Of a stretch of 46,308 bases of DNA, positions 39,508 to 46,308 are shown piece after piece. The notes under the pieces are model-generated. The model ran no database searches. It had not been told where the DNA came from and saw only the letters and a program-made list of their open reading frames with translations. Numbering within the stretch: position 1 is the first letter of the stretch; each line of letters opens with the position of its first letter. Source of the stretch: Candidatus Hinthialibacteria bacterium OLB16 (lineage in GTDB: Bacteria; Hinthialibacterota; Hinthialibacteria; OLB16). The stretch lies in contig LMZT01000091.1 of the NCBI GenBank assembly GCA_001567115.1, positions 1 through 46,308 on the forward strand. Reading direction: 5' to 3'. The position numbers and the translations under genes were made by a program.

Positions 39508-40485
39508 ATGAACTGGCACTTGAGTTACAATGGCCAACAACAAGGCCCTCTGGACCTTCAAAGGGCGCGCCAGATGGCGGCCGCCAATCCGCATGGTTAT
39601 GCCTGGACAGATGGCTTTCCGACCTGGAAGCCGATCAGCGAAGTGCCTGAGCTCCAGCCTCAGGCGCTCGCTGTAGCACCCCCGCCAGCCCCATTCCGAA
39701 CTGCCGATGCAATCGATTACAAAATCATCGGTTCGGAGATGCAGTTTGTCGAAATTGAACTCGATCCAGGCGAGAGCACCATCGCTGAAGCCGGGGCGAT
39801 GATGTACAAAGACGCATCCATTCAGATGGAGAGCATCTTTGGTGATGGCAGCAGCAGTGGCGGAAGCTTCATGGACAAGCTGTTGAGCGCAGGAAAACGC
39901 CTGCTCACATCCGAAAGCCTGTTCATAACTGTATTCACGCAGACCGGGGCAGGAAAAGGGAAAGTCGCCTTCGCAGCTCCTTATCCGGGAAATATCATTC
40001 CCCTCAGCCTTTCCTCGGTGAATGGCAAGCTGATTTGCCAGAAGGACAGTTTCCTGTGTGCGGCCAAAGGAGTTTCAGTCGGGATCGAGCTGCAACGGAG
40101 GATTCTGACCGGTCTGTTTGGAGGCGAAGGGTTCATCATGCAGAAACTGGAAGGCGATGGCATGGTTTTCATGCATGCTGGTGGAACTGTCGTGGAAAGG
40201 CAGCTTTCCGCTGGAGAGGTGCTGCATATCGATACGGGCTGTGTGGTCGCCTATGAAGGGCATATCGAAATGGAGATTCAACAGGCAGGCAACATCAAAA
40301 CCATGCTGTTTGGAGGTGAGGGCCTGTTCTTCGCGATCCTGCGCGGCCCTGGAAGGGTCTGGCTGCAATCCCTGCCATTCTCGAGACTGGCAGGTCGAAT
40401 GCTGATGGCAGCGCGTGGCGGCAAAGAGGAAGGCTCTGTCCTCGGCCCGCTTGGTGGATTGATCGATGGTGACAATCGGATGTAG
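39508..40485 (+). CDS. GYF_2-AIM24 (TIGR00266-like) protein
   Basis: Residues 1-48 form a GYF_2 domain (WHLSYNGQQQGPL, then WTDGFPTWKPISEV), a small protein-binding module. After an Ala/Pro linker, residues about 70-305 match the AIM24/TIGR00266 family, a beta-rich fold: EAGAMMYKD, GGEGFIMQKLEG, LHIDTGCVVAYE and GPGRVWLQS. The biochemical role of bacterial members is unknown, and the mitochondrial namesake is involved in inner-membrane organisation. It starts 50 bases after the DUF533-like gene and probably forms a unit with it. The protein has no signal peptide. Confidence 0.88.
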   Translation: MNWHLSYNGQQQGPLDLQRARQMAAANPHGYAWTDGFPTWKPISEVPELQPQALAVAPPPAPFRTADAIDYKIIGSEMQFVEIELDPGESTIAEAGAMMYKDASIQMESIFGDGSSSGGSFMDKLLSAGKRLLTSESLFITVFTQTGAGKGKVAFAAPYPGNIIPLSLSSVNGKLICQKDSFLCAAKGVSVGIELQRRILTGLFGGEGFIMQKLEGDGMVFMHAGGTVVERQLSAGEVLHIDTGCVVAYEGHIEMEIQQAGNIKTMLFGGEGLFFAILRGPGRVWLQSLPFSRLAGRMLMAARGGKEEGSVLGPLGGLIDGDNRM

Positions 40486-40620
40486 ATCCGAGCGGCATGA
40501 TCAATTCCCGGCGGAGGACGGAGATGGTGGACAACGGAAAGCAGGATCGGTTAGATTCCGCTTTATCTGTCTCCGGGGCCTCGATTACTATCACCGATAA
40601 CTCAGAAAGGTTCCTTTCCG

Positions 40621-41883
40621 ATGAAAAGACACTTTACCTCAGCTGTCGACCAGAAACCGGCTCTGCTCGGAGGACCAGCACTCCGCGATACCCCTTTTTC
40701 CACATGGCCCATCCCCAAGCCATGGATGATGGAAAGCCTGAAGAAGGTCTGGGAATCCACTGAATGGGGAGTGGGCGCTCCGGTAATCGACGAATTTGAA
40801 CAATGCTGGGCCGAATATATCGGTGTCCCGTATGCCGGGAGCTGTGTCAATGGAACCGAAGCCATCACTGTTGCCCTGAGAGCCACAGGAGTGCAGCAGG
40901 GGGATGAGGTGATTACTTCCCCCTATACATTTATCGGGACAATCACCCCGATCATGACACTTGGGGCGATCCCACGCTTTGTTGACATTTCACCGGACAA
41001 TTATCTGATCGATACCGGCAGAATCGAAGAAGCGATCAATGAACATACCCGTGCGATCATCCCTGTGCACCTTGCGGGTTGCCCTGTGGATATGGAGAAG
41101 GTCTGTGCGATTGCAGAGAAGCACAATCTGGCAGTGATCGAGGATTGCGCTCAGGCCCATGGAGCGGAATGGAAGGGACGCAAAGCAGGAGCCTGGGGGC
41201 ATACGGGAACTTTCAGTTTTCAAACAAGCAAGAATATGAGTTCGGGCGAGGGTGGTGCAGTCACGACCCGGGAGCCCGGGCTGGCGGATGGGATCTTCGC
41301 TGCGAAAAACTGTGGCCGCCTGCGTGGCGGTGTGTGGTATGGGCATGAGCACTTTGGCACCAACCTGCGTTTGTCCGCCTGGCAGGCAGCTCTGTTGCTC
41401 GGGCAGATCGGTGATCTCGAAGCGGAAAACAACAAGCGCCATGAAAACGCCATCTATCTGGATTCGCTCCTGGATTCTGTGGAGGGAGTCGATGCTGTTG
41501 CGGTGAACCCGGAGGGAGTGACTCACCATGCCCACCACCTGGTGTTGTTTCATTATGAGTCCGAAAAATTCGACGGCCTGGATCGAAATGAATTCTGCAA
41601 AGCATGCCGTGCAGAAGGAATTCCTGTCGGAGAAGGCTATGTCCCCATATACCGTCAAGGGAGTGTCAGCGAATTCTCAAACTGGAACTACATAAAACCT
41701 GTTCTCGAGCAGCGTGGGATCGATTACTCGAAAGAAATGTGCCCTGTCGCTGAAAGGATCTCCGGCAGTGAGGGATTCTGGATCCACATGGGTGTGTTGC
41801 TGGGATCCAAAAGCGATATGGAGGCCATTGCGGAGGGATTTGAAAAGATCCGCCGCAATGCCTCTCTCCTGAAAAATCAGTAA
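40621..41883 (+). CDS. DegT/DnrJ/EryC1/StrS-family PLP-dependent aminotransferase
   Basis: A sugar aminotransferase-type fold: NGTEAITVALRA, SPYTFIGT, VIEDCAQAHGA and the PLP-binding Lys204 in FSFQTSKNMSSGEGG. Members transaminate keto-sugars such as UDP-4-keto-dideoxyhexoses, or scyllo-inosose. The substrate is not readable. Such an activity is needed before the NulO synthase step encoded at 20767-23541, but the gene is 17 kb away and not in that operon, so the link is only a possibility. The N-terminal LLGGPALR segment is common in branches of this family found next to Gfo/Idh/MocA oxidoreductases. It ends before a bidirectional terminator. Confidence 0.92.
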   Translation: MKRHFTSAVDQKPALLGGPALRDTPFSTWPIPKPWMMESLKKVWESTEWGVGAPVIDEFEQCWAEYIGVPYAGSCVNGTEAITVALRATGVQQGDEVITSPYTFIGTITPIMTLGAIPRFVDISPDNYLIDTGRIEEAINEHTRAIIPVHLAGCPVDMEKVCAIAEKHNLAVIEDCAQAHGAEWKGRKAGAWGHTGTFSFQTSKNMSSGEGGAVTTREPGLADGIFAAKNCGRLRGGVWYGHEHFGTNLRLSAWQAALLLGQIGDLEAENNKRHENAIYLDSLLDSVEGVDAVAVNPEGVTHHAHHLVLFHYESEKFDGLDRNEFCKACRAEGIPVGEGYVPIYRQGSVSEFSNWNYIKPVLEQRGIDYSKEMCPVAERISGSEGFWIHMGVLLGSKSDMEAIAEGFEKIRRNASLLKNQ

Positions 41884-41904
41884 ACTCATAAACACTCTGA
41901 GACA

Positions 41905-41949
41905 AAGGGGATGGCAGTGTTCAATCGACGAACCTCATGCCATCCCCTT
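41905..41949. terminator. bidirectional terminator between the aminotransferase and rpoD
   Basis: AAGGGGATGGCA (41905-41916) and TGCCATCCCCTT (41938-41949) are perfect 12-base inverted repeats, with an inner GTTC/GAAC pairing in the loop. The hairpin sits 22 bases after the aminotransferase stop and 32 bases beyond the rpoD stop on the other strand, an ideal place for ending both convergent transcripts. A and T at the stem bases give short U stretches in each direction. Confidence 0.75.
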
Positions 41950-41981
41950 AATTCCAAGTTTTCTGTGGGAATACGGGCGGG

Positions 41982-44224
41982 CTAATCCAGATATTCTTTC
42001 AGCTTGCGGCTGCGGGTGGGGTGCCGCAATTTCCTGAGCGCCTTGGTTTCAATCTGCCTGACTCGTTCACGAGTGACGCCAAACTTGTTCCCGACCTCTT
42101 CGAGGGTGCGTGGATAACCATCACCGATTCCAAACCTGAGACGGATAACGGTTTCTTCACGTTCAGTCAAAGTGGAGAGGATATCTTCAAGCTGCGCCTG
42201 CATGATGTTGTCGGTAGTTGCATTGGGTGGAGAAACAACACGTGTATCCGGCAGGAAATCCCCGAAGCTGGTGTCGCCTTCATCACCGATTGGCGTTTCC
42301 AGGGCAACAGGCTGCTGGGATATTTTGAAAACCGAGCGCACTTTTTCTGAGGGCATATCCATCCGCTCGGCAATCTCTTCCGGGGTGGGTTCTCTGCCCA
42401 GTTCCTGAACTAGACGGCGGCTCACACGGGTCATTTTGTTGATGGTTTCAATCATGTGAACTGGAATGCGGATGGTCCGTGCCTGATCGGCGATGGCACG
42501 TGTCACTGCCTGGCGGATCCACCAGGTGGCATAGGTCGAGAATTTATAGCCGCGGCGATATTCAAATTTATCGACAGCACGCATCAGCCCGATATTGCCT
42601 TCCTGGATGAGATCCAGGAATTGAAGCCCACGGTTGGTGTAGTTTTTGGCGATGCTGACCACCAGCCGCAGGTTGGCCTCGACCACTTCGTTCTTGGCGG
42701 AACGGGCCACCTCTTCTCCAAGCCCGATTTCACTGGCAACTCTCAGGAGATCTTCATACCCCATGCCAGTGATTTCTTCACACTCATGAATTCCACGCTG
42801 GTATTCCTTGATCCTTTCGGTCTCACGAAAAAGCTGGGAGCGATCCTTTTGAGCCTCTCTTCCAGCTGCGATTTTCTGCCGCCTTCCCGTGAAAGCAATT
42901 CGACTTCTTTGACAAGCTTCACATGGTTCAAGCCATAAGGTTTCAACCTTCGATCGAATGCATCGAGTTCACGGTTGAGGCTTGTCGCACGGTTGTACTG
43001 GTGGCGGATTTCATCGGCAATCCGGCCCAGAAGTTCATGGTCGAAGCGCATCTGGACCAGAATCTGGCCTGCGCGGCCTTCCTCTTTGCGGACATTCTTG
43101 ACGATATTATTCCGTTCCACGACCGATAACTTCGACTGGCTCGCTTTCCGTGTCTGGTCGCGGATTTTGTCTGCGGCGCTGCGCAGCTGCTTCAGCTTGA
43201 CCTTGAGGTCATCGAGGCAGACTTTCTTATCGAGATCCACTTCATCGCCGTGAGTCACATAGTTCTGCAGAACATCCTCGAATTTGAATTTCGGGAGTGT
43301 TTCCTGTTCTTCGACTCCCTCCTCGACACCTTCCTCATCGGCAGGGTCGGCGGTTCGCGCGCCATCCCCCGGGAGGGGTTCCGGCTCATTGGCCTGCAGC
43401 AGGCTGTTCTCAAGGCCCTGAATGATTTCATTCAACCGGTCGATCGTAATTTTTGACCAGGCGATAGCACGGCAGACTTTGAAGCGTCCATCCTCAATCT
43501 TCTTGGCGAGAGTGACTTCTTCATCACGGTTCAGGAGCTGAACCCTCCCCATTTCCCTCAGATACAGGCGCACCGGGTCATCCACACGGGTCCTTTCGGT
43601 AATGGTGCGTGGGACCAGGGCATCCCGTTCCGCACTGACCTGGCGTGCAGAGGCTTTTGCGCGTTTTTCGTCCGTGTATGTTTCCTGGATGGAGATCCTT
43701 CTGTCTTCGAGGAATTTATGAATGCGATCCAATTCTTCGACAGTCACCATTTCTTCGGTCAGGACCCGGTTGACATCATCGTAAGTCAAAAAGCCCTGAT
43801 GCTTGTGAATCTCGAGCAGCTTTTCGAGTTCGGGGGTAGCAGCCACCTGATTCTGGCGAGACTTTGCGGGAACACGCACAGCGGCAGCTTTGGCAACCAC
43901 TTTGTTTGATTTTTTCTCCGCCACAGGTTGCTTCGAGGGTGCTTGGGGGGTTGGCTCCTTCTTTTTCTTCGCTGTCACAGCAGGTGCATGGATGGGCTTC
44001 TTTGCCTGCCCATCACTCCTGGTTTTCGGCTTCGACTTCTGTGGAGCTGAAACAGCAGGAGGCGGAGCCTTCTTATCTTTTTTCTTCTCAACTGGAGTCT
44101 CTCTGGCTGTCTTGTTTTTTAGAACAGCCTTTTTCTTTGGAGTTGGCTCCGATTTCAGGGTTGCACCCTTCTGCCCTTTTTTCGCTGCTGTGGTCTTCTT
44201 TGAAGAAACCTTCCCACTTGCCAT
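41982..44224 (-). CDS. rpoD: RNA polymerase primary sigma factor (sigma-70), with an apparent frameshift
   Basis: This is the housekeeping sigma factor. The first ~130 residues are a Lys/Ala/Pro-rich leader, followed by region 1.1 (from about [13 protein letters not shown]), region 1.2 with [12 protein letters not shown], a charged non-conserved region, region 2 ([26 protein letters not shown] and [10 protein letters not shown]), region 3 and region 4.2 ([11 protein letters not shown]). The 5' frame stops at 42743 while the 3' frame covers the rest. They join in the [10 protein letters not shown] segment if one base is missing from the five-A run at 42828-42832, giving 747 residues. Because rpoD is essential, this is best read as a sequence error. 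It lies 6 bases after dnaG. Confidence 0.95.
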
Positions 44225-44230
44225 ATTATT

Positions 44231-46093
44231 TCACCTGACCTCCTTGCCCTTGGAAAGGATGATATCCCTCTCCTTGACGAGTTCATCGACTTTCATTGCA
44301 ATCTGTTGAAGCTGATCCCACCGGTGTTCCGCTTGTGCCGCCAGGAGCGCCTTACGGTACTGGTCCACCATGCGGTCCATATAACTTCTGACAATCACAT
44401 CCGTATAATCTTCCAGAGTCCTGAGGGGATCTTCCGGAATCCGTTCCTCCCTCAGTATGGCCTCAACTTCCCACAAAATGGAATCTTCATCACCTTGTTC
44501 AAGCATATTTCGTGCACTGGACACGCCCCCATCCAGATAGGCACTCAAAAAAAGCACTAAATCATCTTTTTCGGTCTGTTCTTTCAATACATTTAATGCT
44601 TTTTCGAGGCAAGCCCGCGAAGTGGGATGTGTATTCAGCTTATCACCGATCAATTCTTCGATTTTGCTTTCATCCTTGAGCAGGAGGATCTGCAGGCCTT
44701 TGCGCGCCTCTTCCTCGGGAGTGACGATCGGATTGTTCTGGATATGCTGTGGAGAGCCATTCGGAGAGCTGGCAGGCACCCTGGAATGTCCATCCCGGGT
44801 CCTTTTCTGATTCCAATCATACCTGATATTGGTTAAGGGAATGTGGATCCGGTCAGCCAGCTCTTTCAGGCGAAGATCGAGGAGAGTATTCGATTTCATT
44901 CCTTTAAGAGCATCGAAAACCCGGTCGACCGCCTTCCGGATCTGCTCGGGTGAATCGAGTCCGGTTTCTTCAAGGATTTGGTCAAGCAGATAATTAAAAG
45001 CGGGCACAGCACCTTCGAGGAGTTGAGTCATTGCTTCTGAGGGGTTGCTCAGAAGGAAATCATCCGGATCGACACCGGAAGGAAGGTGGGCGACTCGTGT
45101 GCGTGCCTCCAGATCCCAGGCCAGCTGAACTGTTCGCAGGGCAGCCATTCGGCCAGCACGATCTCCATCGAAAAGAAGAATAATGTCATCACACTGGCGT
45201 TCCAGGATCATCAGGTGGTCGGGAGTGAGTGCGGTGCCCATGGGTGCGATCGTGTTGGCAAAGCCGCACGAATGCATTCGGATGACATCAAAATATCCCT
45301 CGACCACAATGGCTGTGCGTGTCTCTCGAATCGATTCACGGGATTGATGGAGGCCATAGAGGATTCGGCTTTTTTTGAACAGATCCGATTCCGGTGTATT
45401 CAGGTACTTGGCTTGTGAGTCCCCGGAAAGGTCCCTGCCAGCGAAAGCGATGATTTCGCCCGAGGCGGTCTGAATCGGAAAGGTCAGGCGGTTTCGAAAA
45501 AAGTCCCAGTGCCCTTCCCCATTTTCACGCTTTTTTATCACCCCCAGGCTCAGCCCAAGATCGACATTATCGAGGTTCTTGCCTAACGCCTGGACCAATC
45601 CATCCCAGGCATTCATGGCATAACCCAAGCCGAAATGGTCAATCCAGTGTTTATCCACCTGCCTCTTATCGAGGTATTCGCGGGCTTCCTGGCCGCGAGC
45701 TGCATGGCGAAGATTCGACCTGAAATGCGCCTGGCACTGGCTGAGGAAATCGAACCGGCTCCGCTTTTTTGACAGCGAAACCCCACGAATGTTCCGGGGA
45801 ACTTCCATTCCGGCTCGGTTGGCAAGCTGTTCGAGGGCCTCCTGAAACGACAGCCCATCACGATCAACCAGGAAAGTGAGGGCATCCCCCCCTTTTTTAC
45901 AGCCGAAGCAATGAAAAAAACCAGACTTGGTACCTTCCGGAGGGTAAACATGAAATGAGGGCGTTTTCTCAGCGTGGAAAGGACATAATCCTTTGTAGCT
46001 CCGCCCGCTGCGAGTCAGTTTGATCGTGGTTCCGATCAAGCCGACCAGATCAACTCGCAGGAGTATTTCCTCAATTTCCGGGTTTCTGGCCAT
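44231..46093 (-). CDS. dnaG: DNA primase
   Basis: DnaG makes RNA primers at the replication fork. The CHC2 zinc finger has Cys37, His40, Cys62 and Cys65 (CPFHAEKTPSF, HCFGCKKGGD). The TOPRIM catalytic core has Glu265 in VVEGYFDV and the metal-binding FDGD at 308-311. A C-terminal helicase-binding region follows. The ATG at 46093 (MARNPEIEE) is where family similarity begins; the frame is open to a GTG at 46171 but that part is unlike DnaG. At 620 residues it is of normal size. With rpoD immediately after, it forms the dnaG-rpoD part of the macromolecular synthesis operon (rpsU is not in the window). Confidence 0.95.
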   Translation of the reverse strand: MARNPEIEEILLRVDLVGLIGTTIKLTRSGRSYKGLCPFHAEKTPSFHVYPPEGTKSGFFHCFGCKKGGDALTFLVDRDGLSFQEALEQLANRAGMEVPRNIRGVSLSKKRSRFDFLSQCQAHFRSNLRHAARGQEAREYLDKRQVDKHWIDHFGLGYAMNAWDGLVQALGKNLDNVDLGLSLGVIKKRENGEGHWDFFRNRLTFPIQTASGEIIAFAGRDLSGDSQAKYLNTPESDLFKKSRILYGLHQSRESIRETRTAIVVEGYFDVIRMHSCGFANTIAPMGTALTPDHLMILERQCDDIILLFDGDRAGRMAALRTVQLAWDLEARTRVAHLPSGVDPDDFLLSNPSEAMTQLLEGAVPAFNYLLDQILEETGLDSPEQIRKAVDRVFDALKGMKSNTLLDLRLKELADRIHIPLTNIRYDWNQKRTRDGHSRVPASSPNGSPQHIQNNPIVTPEEEARKGLQILLLKDESKIEELIGDKLNTHPTSRACLEKALNVLKEQTEKDDLVLFLSAYLDGGVSSARNMLEQGDEDSILWEVEAILREERIPEDPLRTLEDYTDVIVRSYMDRMVDQYRKALLAAQAEHRWDQLQQIAMKVDELVKERDIILSKGKEVR

Positions 46094-46261
46094 GTGTGTT
46101 GAAAAATCGATTCCTTTGCCCAAATGAAACGGATACCCAAAATCTATTCCGCCCGGAAAACCCGAGCACAATTATCCCTTTCATATCGGGTGGATATTCT
46201 CTGCAATTGGTAAATTGAGCTGCGAGCCTCAGTCAAAAGCTGTTCTTATCGAGCCAGCTAC

Positions 46262-46290
46262 ATTATATCAAAAAATTCAATCCGCAAAAT
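46262..46290 (-). promoter_or_regulatory. candidate sigma-70 promoter for dnaG-rpoD
   Basis: On the minus strand a perfect -10 TATAAT lies at 46262-46267, in an AT-rich stretch upstream of dnaG. A weak -35-like TTTTGC is found about 16 bases further upstream. The 5' untranslated region would be about 160 bases. The -10 is convincing by sequence; the -35 and the transcription start are inference. Confidence 0.4.
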
Positions 46291-46308
46291 TTGATCTTAT
46301 CAAACCCG

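Overview
The window looks like chromosomal DNA of a Gram-negative bacterium of moderate GC content. It carries a dnaG-rpoD pair, sigma-54, NAD-dependent ligase, a class A penicillin-binding protein, a nonulosonic (sialic-like) acid pathway with flippase, and Gfo/Idh/MocA, uroporphyrinogen-decarboxylase-like, DegT and Asp-box genes of the kind enriched in poorly cultured phyla (for example the Sumerlaeota, Hydrogenedentota or Lentisphaerota neighbourhood). That placement is an inference from gene content. No rRNA, tRNA, CRISPR array or prophage was recognised.

Layout. 1-650: the left end of a decayed IS3-family element. 655-9374, all minus strand and tightly packed: glycosyltransferase 2, FolD, Gfo/Idh/MocA oxidoreductase, ABC-F ATPase, metallo-beta-lactamase-fold hydrolase and class A PBP. 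9496-17805, plus strand: aminotransferase, secreted peptidase-MA-like protein, ArgJ, a PotA-like ABC ATPase, RlmD-like methyltransferase and a URO-D-family protein. 17879-17968: a 29-residue basic ORF resembling ribosomal protein bL37. 18194-26716, plus strand: glucan phosphorylase followed by a surface-glycan operon (fused CMP-NulO synthetase/PseG-like hydrolase, NeuB-like synthase, polysaccharide pyruvyl transferase, flippase, hexapeptide acyltransferase). 26765-30022: a DUF192 protein and a secreted Asp-box protein. 30056-38325, minus strand: RpoN, a rhomboid-like TPR membrane protein, LigA and a second, classical glycogen phosphorylase. 38757-41883, plus strand: a DUF533-like protein, a GYF_2-AIM24 protein and a DegT aminotransferase. 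41982-46093, minus strand: RpoD and DnaG.

Translational coupling through ATGA stop/start overlaps is a recurring habit (4609-4612, 7590-7593, 12405-12408, 15187-15190, 26210-26213) and supports operon organisation. The glycan operon can be read as a pathway: condensation with PEP to a nonulosonate, CMP activation, modification by pyruvyl and acyl transfer, and membrane translocation. The early UDP-sugar dehydratase and transaminase steps are not in the operon.

Sequence quality matters here. At least twelve places show one conserved protein continuing in a neighbouring frame, nearly always explained by one base too many or too few in a short homopolymer or doublet. Affected genes include essential or housekeeping ones (rpoD, folD), and in each case the corrected length is an exact multiple of three. 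The simplest reading is uncorrected sequencing or assembly indels rather than a set of pseudogenes. Coordinates given for those genes are for the reconstructed full-length gene.

No defence, secretion or other obviously new system was found. The most unusual items are the fused NulO enzyme, the small bL37-like ORF, the pseudo-rhomboid TPR protein, the ArgJ N-terminal extension and the lysine-rich leader on RpoD.
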